Made by a program: the position numbers and the translations under genes | In this document: positions 1 through 12,819 of the stretch, one piece after another | Numbering within the stretch: position 1 is the stretch's first letter | Layout of the letters: each line of letters opens with the position of its first letter | Source: Ascaphus truei | Taxonomy: Eukaryota; Chordata; Amphibia; Anura; Ascaphidae | Assembly (NCBI GenBank): GCA_036426205.1 | Contig: CM071570.1 | Span: 2,160,678-2,224,677, forward strand | Direction: 5' to 3' | DNA length: 64,000 nucleotides | The notes under the pieces: generated by a model | The model's input: the letters and a program-made list of their open reading frames with translations, nothing else | Database searches by the model: none | What the model was told of the DNA's origin: nothing

Positions 1-110
1 CGCCAAGCACCGCCCGCTCAGTGCTAGCGGGGCCACAGCCTAAGGAAGCATAGAGCTGACAACCTGCTCTAGGACGGCTTTTATTTGCCCTTTGGAAATC
101 ATTGATCTGA

Positions 111-932
111 CTGTGGCTGATGGTGATGGTAGTAGTGGCTGATGGTGATGGTAGTAGTGGCTGATGGTGATGGTAGTAGTGGCTGATGGCGATGGTGGTA
201 GTGACTGTGGCTGATGGTGATGGTAGTAGTGGCTGATAGTGATGGTAGTAGTGGCTGATGGTGATGGTGGTAGTGACTGTGGCTGATGGCGATGGTAGTA
301 GTGGCTGATGGCGATGGTAGTAGTGACTGTGGCTGATGGTGATGGTAGTAGTGGCTGTGGCTGATGGCGATAGTAGTAGTGGCTGATGGTGATGGTAGTA
401 GTGGCTGTGGCTGATGGTGATGGTAGTAGTGGCTGATGGCGATGGTAGTAGTGGCTGTGGCTGATGGCGTGTGTAGTGAGTGTGCTGTGGCTGATGGCGA
501 TGGTGTATGTGGCTGTGGCGATTGTAGTAGGCTGGGGTAGTGCTGGTGCTGATGGCGATGGTAGTATTGGCTGTGTTATGGCGTGTAGTAGTCTGTGGCT
601 GGGGGATGGTAGTAGTGGGCTGTGGCTGATGGTATATGGTAGTAGTGGCTTGTGGCTGGTGGTCTAGATAGTAGTGGCTGTGGCTGATGGCGATGTAGTA
701 GTGGCTGATGCGATGGTAGTAGTGGCTGAATGGCGATGGTAGTAGTGGCTGATGGCGATGGTAGTAGTGGCTGTGGCGATGGTAATAGTGGCTGTGGTGG
801 CTGATGGGCGATGGTAGTAGTGGCTGATGGCGATGGTAGTATGGCTGTGGGTGGCTGATGGCTGGATGGTATGTAGTGGCTATGGCTGATGGTAGTGTCA
901 TTGGCTGTGGCTGATGGCGATGGTAGTAGTGG
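111..932. repeat. Minisatellite, 22 bp unit
   Basis: Unit TAGTAGTGGCTGATGGTGAT + GG, with T/C variation at GGTGA/GGCGA and interspersed GTGGCTG insertions. Clean to about 470, then irregular. Frames through it are artefacts. Confidence 0.95.
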
Positions 933-1314
933 GTTCCAAGCCGACATCTACACAAGTAGGTATGAGGTGTGAAACGTGTACAAGTATGAGAACCAAAAAC
1001 CAGAGGTTATCAGTCGGACACCAAGTGATAGCCGTGTCTTGTCCTTATACACTATACCAGACGACATGTATCTGTCGCTGACACACAGGTTAGATCACCT
1101 AATAATAATAACTTTATTTCATATCGTCGCTTTATCCAAATAGGACTCCGAGCGCGTCACATTACAGCACAGCGTGCCGGTACCACACAGCGGATGTTAC
1201 ACTGACAAACGCACAGGTCCCTCACATGTTGAGCTTATAGCCTATTGTTTGTGGCCTGAGGCACAGTGAGATAAAGTGACTTGCCCAAGATCACAAGGGC
1301 CGACACCAGAATTG

Positions 1315-1475
1315 ACCAGAGTCCCCTGCTTCACACAAGTGTCATTGTTTTTACAGTCAGTGTCCTGTACTCACTGTGCCGCTCCTTCTCCCAGGTCCCC
1401 TGCTTAGACTCAGTGTCATTGTTTTAACAGTCATGTGTCTGTACTCACTATCCTCCTCTCCTCTTTATATGTTTC
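1315..1475. repeat. Two degenerate copies of the 63 bp unit found at 23.4 kb
   Basis: CCCCTGCTTCACACAAGTGT ... CAGTGTCCTGTACTCACTGT GCCGCTCCTTCTCCCAGG, followed by a second partial copy. The same wording recurs at 23366-23640. Confidence 0.6.
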
Positions 1476-2000
1476 TGTCCTTACAACACACGGTATACAT
1501 GAGGCGCCTCGCTGGAACAATACACAGGTGTGTTGTCGGTACAAGCAGGTTAGTACCAGCCCTGGTTCTGACCGTGTCTATCCCTGTCTCATACGTCACA
1601 TTACAATCCAGGTATCGTCAGAAGAGGGATTAAGGGATAGCACAGAGCGGCAACAGTCAGCCAAGGATCAGCCAGAGTGATCAGCAGAGGTAACGCCTGC
1701 ACCTTACTCCAATACATTAATCTGGTGTGAATATTTTATACACCCTGCAGCTAGATCTTTCCCTGCGATGTTTACCGCGTGTCCCTCGTTAAGCAGGGTG
1801 ACCTTTCCAGCGCAAGGGGAGACGAGTATTAGGATTTGGCAAACAGGTCTCGGTTGCCAAGGGCTTCAAACAAGGCGCCAGTTATCTCCAATTATCAGAT
1901 ATTAAACCAATGCACTTGATTGGCACTGATTAAACATGCTTAGGAATGTGTTGCCCTAAAAACCTGCATTTGAGGTCGACCCCTGGTTGACATACTTAGA

Positions 2001-2140
2001 CCAGGGGAGGCCACTATAGTCCTCAATAGGCCACCACCAGGTCAGGCTTAAGATATCCAGCTTCAGCAGGTGGCTGTCAAAGACTGGCCACCTGTGCTGA
2101 AGCAGGAATATCCTGTAAAACCTGACCGTGTTGCCACCCC
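2001..2140. repeat. Fold-back dispersed repeat, copy A
   Basis: GTCCTCAATAGGCCACCACC ... CCAGCTTCAGCAGGTGGCTG | GCCACCTGTGCTGAAGCAGG ... CCTGACCGTGTTGCC. One member of a near-palindromic family (see copy B). Confidence 0.7.
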
Positions 2141-2320
2141 GTCTTGGATCACCACTCATATTTAAACCGTGCCTGTTGCCTCGCCTCACAATTGTGACTT
2201 TTATCAAATAGCGACTCTAGCAGAGCTGAAATCCTGGGGTGCAGACAACATTTATATCATGTTTCACCTCAGTGAAATGTTTTCTGTAATTTATTGGACA
2301 TTTGGGTTCTCCCTGGGAAG

Positions 2321-3889
2321 GATCATCACTGGAGACCCCATCACTGGGAGACCCCATCATGGGAGACCCCCTCACTGGGAAAGACCCCATCACTGGGAGA
2401 CCCCCTCTAGGGAGACCCTCATCACTGGGAGACCCCAATCACTGGGATTAAACCCATCACTGTGGATACACCATCACTGGGAGACCCCATCACTGGGAGA
2501 CCCCATCACATGGGAGACCCCATCACTGGGAAGACCCCCATCACTGGGGACCCCACTAATGGGGAGACCCCCTCACTGGGAGGGAACCCCCTCATCTGGG
2601 AGACCCCATCAACTGGAAGGACCCATCACTGGAGACCCCATCACTGGGAGCCCATCCTACGGGGACCCCACACTGGAGACCCCCTCACTGGGACCCCCTC
2701 ACTGGGAGACCCCCCTCACTGCAGAGACCACCTCACTGGGAAGACACCCTCACTAGGAGACACCTCACTGAGGATACCCCTCACTAGGAGACCTCCTAGG
2801 AGACACCTCACTAGGAGAACCCTCACCGTGGAGACACCACCTCAACCCCACCATGGGAGCACTGGGAGACTCACCACAAACCCGTCACCCTCACTGGGAG
2901 ACCCCATCACTGGGGAACCCATCACTGGGGAGACACCCTCACTGGGAGACAAACAACCTCACTGGAGACCACCTCACTGGTGACCGCCTCCTGAGAACCC
3001 CTCACTGGAGACACCCTCACTGGGAGACACCCTCACTGGGAGAGTCACACTCACTGAGAGCACCTCACTGGGAGACACCCTCACGTTGGAGACCCCCTCC
3101 TGGAGACCCCACCTCACCCCACCTGGGAGAATACCCAACACTGGAGACTCCGGAACTCACTCACCTCACTGGGAGTACCCCCCATCACTGGAGAGCCCCA
3201 TCACTGGAACCCATCACTGGAGACCCCCTCACTGGGAGAACACCCTCACGTGGGAGACACCACTCACTGGGAGACACCTCACTGGGAGACACCTCACTGG
3301 GTAGGACACCCTCACTGGAGACACCCTACTGAGGAGACACCCTCACTGGAGCCCCTCACTGGGAGACACCCATCACTGGGAGACCCCTCACTGGGAGACC
3401 CCTCACTGAGACCCCATAGGGAACCCACATCACTGGAGAACCGCCTCACTGGGAGACCGCCTCACTGGGAGACCCCCTCACTGGGAGACACCCTCACTGG
3501 GAGACCGCCTCACTGGGAGACCCCCTCACTGAGAGACACCCTCACTGGGAGACACCCTCACTGGGAGACACCACCTCACCCCACCTGGGAGACCTCACCT
3601 CACCCGCTCACTGGTAAGACCCCTCACTGGGAGACCCATCACTGGGAGACCCCCTCACTGGGAACCCATCACTGGAGACCCCATCACTGGGAGACCCCTC
3701 ACTGGAGACCCCATCACTGGGAGAAATCCCCTCACTGAGAGACCCCATCACTGGAGATCCCCCTCACTGCAGAGACATCATGGAGACCCCTCACTGGGAG
3801 AACCCCATCACTGGGAGACCCCATCACTGGGAGACCCCATCACTGGAGACCCCCATCACTGGGAGACCCCATCAGAGGGAGACCCCCTG
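2321..3889. repeat. Minisatellite, 17 bp unit, about 90 copies
   Basis: Unit CATCACTGGGAGACCCC with CTCACTG and GAGACACC variants. Because 17 is not a multiple of 3, all frames stay open for long stretches, giving proline-rich phantom ORFs. Confidence 0.95.
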
Positions 3890-5011
3890 GTTCAAACTCT
3901 ACCAACAGAGGTAGAGGGAAGATGTAATTCTACATGCATTGTAAGGACAGAGAGAGAGGACAGAGGGACAGGACATACGGAGATCGGACGTGACAAGACG
4001 GCTACAGGGAGTAACGGGACGAGGATACGGGAGGACGGGGAAACAGGGAGCGGGAAGGACGGAGCGGGAACGAGGGAAATGACGGTGAGACGGAGACAGG
4101 AAACGGACGGGACAGGAGACTGTAACGGGCAGGGAGACGAGACAGGAAGACAGACAGCTAGGACAGCTCCCCAAACACACCTGTATATAACACATGGAGA
4201 CGCCTCAGATACTGGGAATTGCCTAACTGAAGTTATGTGCATAACTTTGCATTCCCAAATGACATATTTCCAGGTATCTCATCTGTGCTTCCTTTTTGTG
4301 CACATATCTTCTCCACGTGTTAAGGCTTGCTTGGGGAGATGAATAGCACCTGGGATTCATTCCGCCCGACTCAAGTTAGAACTGGAAGCAGAGTTCTTTC
4401 AGGCCCGAAGTGGTGAAGGGGTTACGTCATCTGGAAACAACCCAAACACCCCTGCGCTTTTTGGGGATTGGCCCAATAAATGCATTTTTAACAGTATAAT
4501 TCTTAGGGTATTTAAATATGTCCTGTATGCACATGGAAACCTACACCTCCCATGATCTGTAGGGGGCCAGGACTGACTCTGGCGGGGGAGGGTGTATACA
4601 GACGTTGTGACCTCTCTCCCCGCACTGACCCTTGCCATGTTCCAGATCTCCACTAATACAGACTTCACATCAGATTGAGTTGTGAGACTGGGAAGATTGC
4701 GGTCAGCAGCAAACCGCTCCTGTGCGCTGAGCAGAGCTGGGAGAACCCCCAGCTCGTTCTCCGTCAGAAGGTCCTGTTCCGGAGTGAGACCTTCTGGCCT
4801 TATCAAGTAGGGACAGAAGCCCTACATACTTGGAAAGATCTGTCTATTAGGAGCTGGAAAAAAGGATCATCCCGGGGTGTGTACGTGAGGTCTAAGTCGC
4901 GAAGGGTTCCACGGGGGAGTATCCCTGCCCAGTTAGATAGTGAGATAGATAGGGATCGGGTGGTTGCTTAACCAGTGAAGATATGATTAAAAAGTTTTCC
5001 ATCCTGTCCGG

Positions 5012-5285
5012 GAGACCAGGACATTACCCTTTTACCAGGACATTACCCTTTATACACCCGCACATTACAAAACCATGCTGCTCTATAACCAGGCACAGCA
5101 CAATCAGCTGCCTCTTATAACCGATGAGACATACCAACCTTTATAACAGCACATTACACCTCTATCCAGGCATTACACCTTTATAACCAGGACATTACAC
5201 CTTTAGAACCAGGACATTACACTTTATAACCGCACATTACACCCTCTATAACCAGGACTTAACCTCTATAACCAGGACCTCGGTA
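5012..5285. repeat. Degenerate minisatellite, about 22 bp unit
   Basis: TATAACCAGGACATTACACC + TT repeated roughly ten times with drop-outs. Confidence 0.8.
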
Positions 5286-5428
5286 TAAGGAACCCTGTGG
5301 AACATGTACTAGTGAGGGCCTCTATAAGCCCCGAGTGAGCTAATGCCCCTGATCGATGTCACAGGGTAAATGTTTGTCATTGGTCTGAGGCAAAGGAAAG
5401 GGTTATTGTTTATTTTCATTACTCCATC

Positions 5429-5606
5429 AGGGCGGGTAACTCCAGTCCTCAAGGGCCACCAACAAGCCAGGTATTAGAGATATCCCTGCTTCAGCACAGG
5501 TGGCCCAATCAGTGGCTCAGTCGAAGACAGCCACCTGTGTTGAAGCAGGGATGTCCTGAAATCCTGGCCTGTTGGTGGCCCTTGAGGACTGGAGTTGGCC
5601 TTTGCT
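5429..5606. repeat. Fold-back dispersed repeat, copy B (best preserved)
   Basis: The left arm GTAACTCCAGTCCTCAAGGG CCACCAACA and right arm TGTTGGTGG CCCTTGAGGACTGGAGTTGG are inverted. The inner arms CCTGCTTCAGCACAGGTGGC and GCCACCTGTGTTGAAGCAGG are also inverted. The whole element can fold into one hairpin. No coding capacity; probably a MITE-like family. I associate it with frogs. Confidence 0.8.
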
Positions 5607-5657
5607 ACTCCCACGCCTCCTCCCAGACGTTGTTAGCCCGCAGCGTTACTGGCCCGG

Positions 5658-5890
5658 GGGAGGTGTAGGTTGGGTGTAGGTTGGGTGTAGGGTGGGTGTA
5701 GGTTGGGTGTAGGTTGGGTGTAGGGGGGGTTTTGGGTGGGTGTAGGTTGGGTGTAGGTTGGGTGTAGGGTGGGTGTAGGGTGGGTGTAGGTTGGGTGTAG
5801 CTTGGGTGTAGCTTGGGTGTAGGGTGGGTTTTGGGTGGGTTTTGGGTGGGTTTTGGGTGGGTGTAGGTTGGGTGTAGGTTGTGATAGTTT
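5658..5890. repeat. Minisatellite, 11 bp unit
   Basis: GGGTGTAGGTT repeated about 20 times, with GGGTTTT variants. Strong G strand bias. Confidence 0.95.
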
Positions 5891-6870
5891 GTAGGGCACC
5901 CACATCAGAGCTCTTTATAAGGTGTCGTAAGGCTTGTCGTCTTCGGGGTCACAATCACATGATCACGGCGGTGGTGGCGGCACCGAAAGATTAACGCGTT
6001 TCCTTGTTTGTTCGTGACGCCGGACGCAGTAAGTCTGTCTATATCTGTAGATGGAATTACAGAGACCTCACCGGTCTCTTCTTCAGTTGTATATATTTAG
6101 AGTTTGTACTTTAAGAGACGCGAGGGCAGGAAAGCGCTTTCATTTTACTTATCAAGAACTATCGGGTGAGTCCCCTAAACCGGATCAGAACCTACACTGA
6201 ACATTACCTTTTGTAATAGCAAACTGGGTGCTCATTTGCATGTCATTTCCCAGAATCCCTGGCTGCAGCGGAAGAACTGTAAACAAAGAGATAATGGGGA
6301 AAGGCGGGGTTACAGACCCCACTTCTGAGACGCGGCTGTGCTCACTGGGGACAGTTTCATTTGCCGCACCTTTTCATTACAAACATTTACAAGAAAACTC
6401 GATTTTAAATACTTCATTTAAAAATAAAAAAACCCCGTGTATCCTTCCGTCCGCGAGATCGCGCCGGCGCCGGATCACTCTGGCACCTAACATCGGCTCC
6501 CAACGAAACAAACTTTCATCACAGATCGGGAAATCTGCGACGCGTTTCTCCGTCTGCGCCACCTCCGATCCGGCTGTTAAAAGGAACGCGATAAGCAACG
6601 GGGGAAATAAAGTGACGCGCAGGGCGATGATGGGGGGGGGGGGGGGGGGGGGGTCTGCACAGTGCTCCGTATGAATACAAAATCCCCCACAAAAACGTCA
6701 GGCCACGAGCCACGGCCTGCCTGAAGAAGCCACAGTGCCAGGCTGCGTGGCAGGAGGGCGTGTATCACTTTCTCTGCTTGCTCGTGGTATCTGGGAACTC
6801 CTGCGCTGCCAGCCGAGCTCCGTGGGGCTTATTCATTCAACTGCAATAGTGGGAATAGTGGGAAAGAGAG

Positions 6871-7050
6871 GTGCTGATAGGTTTTCAGGATATGCTTGCT
6901 TCAGCACAGTTGGCTCAATCAGTGGCTCAGTTGAAGACTGAGCCACCTGTGCTGAAGCAGGGACTGAATGAGCCACCAGTGCTGAAGCTGGGATAAGATG
7001 AAATACGGACCTGTTGCAGGGTGTTGAGGACTGGAGTTAAACTCCCTGGG
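6871..7050. repeat. Fold-back dispersed repeat, copy C
   Basis: TTTTCAGGATATGCTTGCTT ... GGCTCAGTTGAAGACTGAGC CACCTGTGCTGAAGCAGGG, then a duplicated inner arm and TTGAGGACTGGAGTTAAACT. Confidence 0.7.
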
Positions 7051-7129
7051 GTAACAGACATGGGTTTTTACATGAAGTGACTGTGAATAAGATGGCGAGC
7101 GATGAGCCGCAGTATGAAGGAGACGCGCT

Positions 7130-7230
7130 TATCACCGGGAAAGCAGAGCCCCCCTATCACTGGGAAAGCAGAGCCCCCCTATCACTGGGAAAGCAGAGCC
7201 CCCCTATCACCGGGAAAGCAGAGCCCCCCA
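7130..7230. repeat. Minisatellite, 25 bp unit, four copies
   Basis: TATCACTGGGAAAGCAGAGC + CCCCC, nearly identical copies. Confidence 0.9.
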
Positions 7231-7532
7231 TCTCATACATGTAACCTGAGCTGACAGCTTGAAGGACTTAGAAAGACCTCAATGTCTGCAACAGTTTGGC
7301 ATGGCAGAGCGAGCACACCATCCAAACCCTAGTAATTAGTGGGGCTTTCCAGAGTATACTCCTTTGGGGAGGGGTGGGGGGGGGGGGGGGGTCTTGCTCG
7401 TTTTGTATTTCTGTGCTTATCACGGACAAATAGTGTGGTTTCCCGGAGCCCATGCAGCCCGTAATTCAGGCCCGGTTGTCATGGGAGGACAATATGGCTG
7501 CCGGCTGTGTTACCAGGACTCAAGTAAATGTA

Positions 7533-7965
7533 TGTATGTCTTTATTTGTATAGCGCCATTAATGTACACAGCGCTTCACAGCAGTAATACGGGACAATCA
7601 TATAAATAACAAATAATACAAATAACAGAACATGGGAATAAGTGCTTCAGACATAAAAGTAACATTAAGGAAGAGGAGTCCCTGCCCCGAGGAGCTTACA
7701 GTCTAATTGGTAGGTAGGGAGAACGTACAGAGACAGTAGGAGAGAGTTCTGGTAAGTGCGTCTGCAGGGGGCCAAGCTTTATGTACTGTATCATGTGTTC
7801 AGAATATTCACAGTGCTATTCATATGCTTCTTTAAGCAAGTGTGTTTTTAGGTGGCTCTTAAAGGTGGATAGAGAGGGTGCTAGTCGGGTATTGAGGGGA
7901 AGGGCATTCCAGAGGTGCGGGGCAGTCAAACTCTTTTGGTTTTCTGGGGCAAGGGAGGGTACTTT
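7533..7965 (-). mobile_element. L2-tail-bearing dispersed repeat
   Basis: On the minus strand it ends with TGTGAAGCGCTGTGTACATT then AATGGCGCTATACAAATAAA, the L2-type 3' tail. Upstream lie TAAGCTCCTCGGGGCAGGG and a conserved block around GGAATGCCCTTCCCC. Non-coding. I associate this repeat with frog genomes, from memory. Confidence 0.6.
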
Positions 7966-8117
7966 GTTAACTTATCTGCTGCCTGTCCAAGTGATGAGTG
8001 CCAGCTTATTCTGCCTGAGCCTGACACAGAAATAGAGCTGTACCTCTCTGAAGACATCTGGCCTGTGACCTCACCCAGCTCCCCCGCCTGCTTCCATTTA
8101 TCAAACAGCTTCCTGTC

Positions 8118-8225
8118 CTGACATCACAGCCACAGGACTTCACTCTGCTGTGTACACATCTCCTCCTCTCACTGTGCTATCCCAGGAGACAATGACCACA
8201 GGACTTCACTCTGCTGTGTACACAT
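8118..8225. repeat. 66-71 bp minisatellite, left part cut off by the LTR insertion
   Basis: Contains ACAGGACTTCACTCTGCTGT, GTACACATCTCCTCC and CTGTGCTATCCCAGGAGAC. It continues at 10281 beyond the LTR-like element. Confidence 0.9.
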
Positions 8226-10280
8226 TGTCACGGTGACTTTATGACAGGCTGCAATTTACACCAAATATATATAATATAATAAATATATCTAACTGGGTTG
8301 AACTGGGACGAGACTTAGATATGATAAAATATAATTTATTCCTTGATAAAGGTGAACACAACAGATTATACAAATAACAGGCAAAATATAGACACTTACT
8401 TAAAGATGGAAATGATGAAACAGTCACATCTGGACTGGCAGTTCATACAGCACTCTTCATCATCCCAAGACACGAAAAGCCATGAAAAGGCCTTGCATGC
8501 AGACATTGCATAGCATTTCTCTCAGCAATCAAGATGGTATAGAAGAACAACCAGGATAAAGGGTGGACAACCGTTTATAAACCTTTTGTAACCCTATCCT
8601 TAACATTAAGTACAGGTGATTGGTTTTCAATTACCTGTAGCCACTCACTAACATGGGAACACATTTTGATACATGCCCCCAGCTAGTTGGCACATGCTCA
8701 GTTGGACTCTGGGGTCTCATTTCTGCAGCCCCACATTTGCATCAGGAATGCCAGCCAGTCTACTAAACGGAGTTTCTGGTAGGAAACCCTTTGTTGTAAG
8801 GTGTGAAATGGGACACTTATAGCCTGCTCTGGTTTGAGTAATCTCCGCCCTCCTGTAAACAGTGTAGGTGATAAACTCCTTTGAACAGCACTTAAATTCT
8901 AGACATTAGGGTGCTTCCCTGGCCATCTGCTAACTTATGGCCAAAGGAATTCCCTCTGGTTTCTGTCCCTACCTGGAGATACAGTATTAAGGATAAAACA
9001 AAAACATATTAAAATATCCGGTTCCGTTGGGTCCAGCGGGTCCAAACTTCCCAGTTCTCAATGCCGGAACTGGGACACCCTAGGGTCCAATTTGCGACTT
9101 GCTACGACCCTCGGAACCGGAGTTACACAAATACACCTTAAACCGTTTCCTATTTTAATACAATAATCTCCGCTGTAAATTAAATCACAGTTTTTCACTA
9201 AATCCCCATTGAAAACAACGGGCTTCGCCGACATAGACTTTCAATGGCAAACCGCCGCCATTGGCGGCTATGGGAATCCGCCGCCATAGACTTTCAACGG
9301 GGCCACGCCGCCGTTGAAGTCAATGGGGGTTTTCCGCCATAGCCGGTCAATGGAAATTGGCCGCCATTGAAGTCTATGGGAAAAGGCCTGAACTTTCAAG
9401 GGGGTCCATACTCCGTCGGGTTGGTCCAAGAGGGTCAAGGATGGTTCTGCAGCGATGCCGGAGCAGTGACTACAGGTACCCCAAACCCTGGCCCTCTGGA
9501 CCCTCCGGAACCGGAGCTATGGATTCCTAAATTTCAGCTTTTCACACTAAGCCGTTTTCTTGAGCTGTTTCTGCCGCCACCATTGGAACCTATGGCGCGA
9601 CCCGCTCTTCTCGGTTCCACCCTTATCGGGGGTCCAGGATTCGGGAACCCGGTGGTGGTCGAGTGGGGGAGGCCTAGGAACTAGGGGCAAAAAGAATTTT
9701 ATTTCTAGGTGCTCTAGAACTGTTTATTCCCACGCCACTTGTTGTTGAACTTGGCTAATATGTGATCAAAGCTCTCTTTTAGAAAAAGTATCCGCTTTGC
9801 GGTTTTGCGGTTTGGACGGCAGCCAACTCGTTCCTGGAAAGCTCCTTCGAGGAATCTCCATTGAAGTCAATGGGCCCATTGACTTACAATGGGGAACCGC
9901 CGCTCCTCCTCTCGGACGCCATCTGCTGGTCTTCACAGGAAACAGGACCAAAACAGCAAGATTCGCCATTAGAATGCATTGAGCCCTAATGGCGGCCTAT
10001 GGGACCCTGCAAAATGGTGCCCGGGAAAATTACACAAAGGGCTATAATCATTAAAGAACTATTAACCCTTGTACTCCCGGATGGATCCTAGTGTGTGTGT
10101 GATGCAGACACTGATATAACAATAAAACCTGGGAACAGGGGAATACACATTTTCATGTTATAACAAGGGTTAAATCTGGACCTCAGCCCAGTTAACCCCT
10201 TGTCTCCCTGGTGAGGTCAGGGGATGGCCAAATGGGGTGTTACCCCTTTAATCCCGGGCCAAATCCTCCCCATCGTCACA
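8226..10280 (-). mobile_element. LTR-like insertion (probable solo LTR), 2,055 bp
   Basis: Begins TGTCACGG and ends CGTCACA (TG...CA termini). It is flanked by a perfect 5 bp duplication CACAT (8221-8225 and 10281-10285) and interrupts a unit of the 66-71 bp minisatellite. On the minus strand it has a TATA-type box TTTATAAA (around 8573-8581) followed about 240 bp later by AATAAA (8335-8340), the order expected for U3-R-U5. The upstream part (9000-10000) is built of degenerate short repeats around CCGCCATTGAAGTCTATGGG. No gag or pol is visible. A related copy with the same TATA and AATAAA lies at 23039. Superfamily not determined. Confidence 0.7.
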
Positions 10281-10775
10281 CACATCTCCTCCCCTCACTG
10301 TGCTATCCCAGGAGACAATGACCACAGGACTTCACTCTGCTGTGTACACATCTCCTCCTCTCGCCTCACTGTGCTATCCCAGGAGACAATGACCACAGGA
10401 CTTCACTCTGCTGTGTACACATCTCCTCCCCTCACTGTGCTATTCCAGGAGACAATAACCACAGGACTTCACTCTGCTGTGTACACATCTCCTCCTCTCG
10501 CCTCACTGTGCTATCCCAGGAGACAATGACCACAGGACTTCACTCTGCTGTTTACACATCTCCTCCTCTCGCCTCACTGTGCAATCCCAGGAGACAATGA
10601 CCACAGGACTTCACTCTGCTGTGTACACATCCCCTCCTCTCGCCTCACTGTGCTATCCCAGGAGACAATGACCACAGGACTTCACTCTGCTGTGTACACA
10701 TCTCCTCCTCTCGCCTCACTGTGCAATCCCGGAGACACACATTACACAGGGGAACTTCACTCTGCTGTGTACACT
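10281..10775. repeat. 66-71 bp minisatellite, clean part
   Basis: About seven near-identical units. Two length classes differ by the presence of CTCG in CTCCTCCTCTCGCCTCACTG against CTCCTCCCCTCACTG. Confidence 0.95.
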
Positions 10776-11060
10776 CCCCTCCTTAACTCTACCACTTCCT
10801 GCTACCTAAAAAAAAAGGGAACAACAAAACCGGCTCACTCAAAACAATTCCTCATCATTGTCCTCAATTACATCCCCAATATCACTCCCTTTCTCGCGTC
10901 CCATCCTAATCACCCCACACCTCACAGTTTCTGACCCATCGCGCCGACCCCTCCGAGACATAGTCCCTCCTACAGCTCCTATAATAATCTGGCCGATCGT
11001 GAGTCTCCCGAAGATTTTCGGGCTCGGCCCTGCTCTCATTCCCCGCACTCTCCTCACGGC
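10776..11060. other. Unrelated block inside the 66-71 bp array
   Basis: Sequence unlike the unit, with a poly-A run (10806-10815) and CCATCGCGCCGACCCC. No gene or element ends recognised. Confidence 0.5.
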
Positions 11061-12140
11061 GTCACTGTGCTTTCCCAGGAGATAATACCACAGACTTCAC
11101 TCTGCTGTGTACACATCTCCTTCCAATCTCTCTCCTCATGTGCTATTCCAGGAGACAATGAACACTAGGACTTCACTCTGCTGTGTACACATTCTCCTCC
11201 CCTCACTGTGCTATCCCAGGAGACAATGACCACAGAGACTTCACTCTGCTTGTGTACACATCTCCTCCTCTCTGCCTCACTGGTCCATCACAGGAGTACA
11301 ATGACCACAGGACTTCACTCTGTGTGTACACATCTCCTCCCCTCACTGTATATTCCAGGACAATGACCACAGGATTCACTCTGCTGGTGTACCATCTCTC
11401 CTCTCGCCTCACTGTGCTATCCCGGAGACAATGACACAGACTTCACTCTGCTGTGTAACATCTCCTGCCCCTCACTGTGTAGCTCCCAGGAGACAATACC
11501 ACAGGACTTCAATCTGCTGTTTACACATCTCCTCCTCTCGCCTCACTGTGCTCTATCCCAGGAACATGACCCACAGGACTTCACTCTGCTGTGTACACAT
11601 TCCTCCCTCAGCTCATGTGCTATCCCAGGAGACAATTACCACGGACTTCACTCGGCTGTGTACAACATCTCCTCCTCTCGCCTCACTGGTGCTATCCCAG
11701 AGAAACAATGACCACAGGACATTTACACCTGGCTGTGTACACATCTCCTCCTCTCGCCTCACTGTGCTATCCAAGGAGACAATGAAACCACAGGACTTCA
11801 CTCTGCTGTGTACACATCTCCTCCTCATCGCCTCACTGTGCTATCCAGGAGACAATGACCACAGAGGATTCACTCTGCTTGTGACACTCTCCTCCTCTCT
11901 CTGCCTCACTGTGCTTCCCAGGAGAACAATGACCACAGGACTTCACTCTGCTGTTTGTACCCATCTCCTCCTCTCGCCTCACTGTGCTATCCCAGGAGAG
12001 ACAAATAGACCTCCAGGACTTCACTCTGCTGTGTACACATCTCCTCCTCTCGCCTCACTGTGCTAATCCCAGGAACAATGACCACAGGATCTCACTCTGC
12101 TGTGTTACACATCTCCTCCTCCTGCTACACTGTGGCAATC
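11061..12140. repeat. 66-71 bp minisatellite, indel-rich part
   Basis: About 15 units of the same repeat, with frequent single-base gains and losses in otherwise conserved words. Confidence 0.9.
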
Positions 12141-12403
12141 GCGCTAAGAGACCATGACCAACACACACTTCACATGTTCCTTTTGACTTCCAAAAATGGC
12201 CTCCCTCGGCCCGTCACTGCCCAGATTGGTACCGTGGAAGTCCTGCAGCTGGCAGGCACTGGGGAATACGTCCTGAAGATTGTATGATGCAGAATCTGGC
12301 GAGTTTGTCTGTATGAACCACATCACACACCACAGACACCACCATTCTGCCTGACGTGAGAAGGTTTTTATTACCAGACTGCTAGGTTCTTATAAACAGT
12401 CAG

Positions 12404-12754
12404 ATGACCAAACACCAAAGGGAAAATGCTGGAAAACGGAATATATTAGCTGTGCGTGGCTACACCACAAACAAACACGGACATTATTGTTTTGCTATTG
12501 ATGGTTACGACCAAGAGATGTGTCTACATGCAATGGAAAAAAGAAGTCGTTTTGGCTTCCTTTCTGCCAAATGCTTGCACCCTGTGACTCTAATACTGTA
12601 TCTTCCATCTCATGCAGATCTTGTAACCCGAGGGGCCACTCGTGACGTGGCAGAGATCTGTGAGGCCGTAGCCTGGGATACAAAAGAACCGGCCGGCACA
12701 GAATTTGGTGCATTCCATTACACCATGCAGCAATTTTGCCCCAAGTATATTTAG
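12404..12754 (+). CDS. Unrecognised 116-codon open frame, possible terminal exon
   Basis: Open from 12404 to a TAG, with an AATAAA near 12763. Composition is protein-like (HGHYCFAIDGYDQEMCLHAM, EICEAVAWDTKEPAGTEFGA) and unlike the surrounding repeats. An adjacent stretch (12182-12385) reads QIGTVEVLQLAGTGEYVLKI and, after a one-base shift, YDAESGEFVCMNHITHH. I cannot place either in a family. It could be a degenerate retroelement frame or an exon of an unknown gene. The very short distance from stop to AATAAA argues for caution. Confidence 0.25.
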   Translation: MTKHQRENAGKRNILAVRGYTTNKHGHYCFAIDGYDQEMCLHAMEKRSRFGFLSAKCLHPVTLILYLPSHADLVTRGATRDVAEICEAVAWDTKEPAGTEFGAFHYTMQQFCPKYI

Positions 12755-12819
12755 TGACTAATAATAAATGTATGGAAGTTTGTTGGATTTTTTGTTTTAC
12801 ATTTCTAGTAACTCCTCCC

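Noticed and set aside
2169..3738. Long proline/histidine/tryptophan-rich frames on the plus strand
   Set aside because: They follow the 17 bp minisatellite; all three frames are open and rotate with the unit.
3885..3905. tRNA B-box-like GGTTCAAACTC
   Set aside because: No matching A box or cloverleaf around it.
6228..6674. 148-codon plus-strand frame
   Set aside because: Runs into a 22-base G run, no recognisable domain, and competing frames on both strands.
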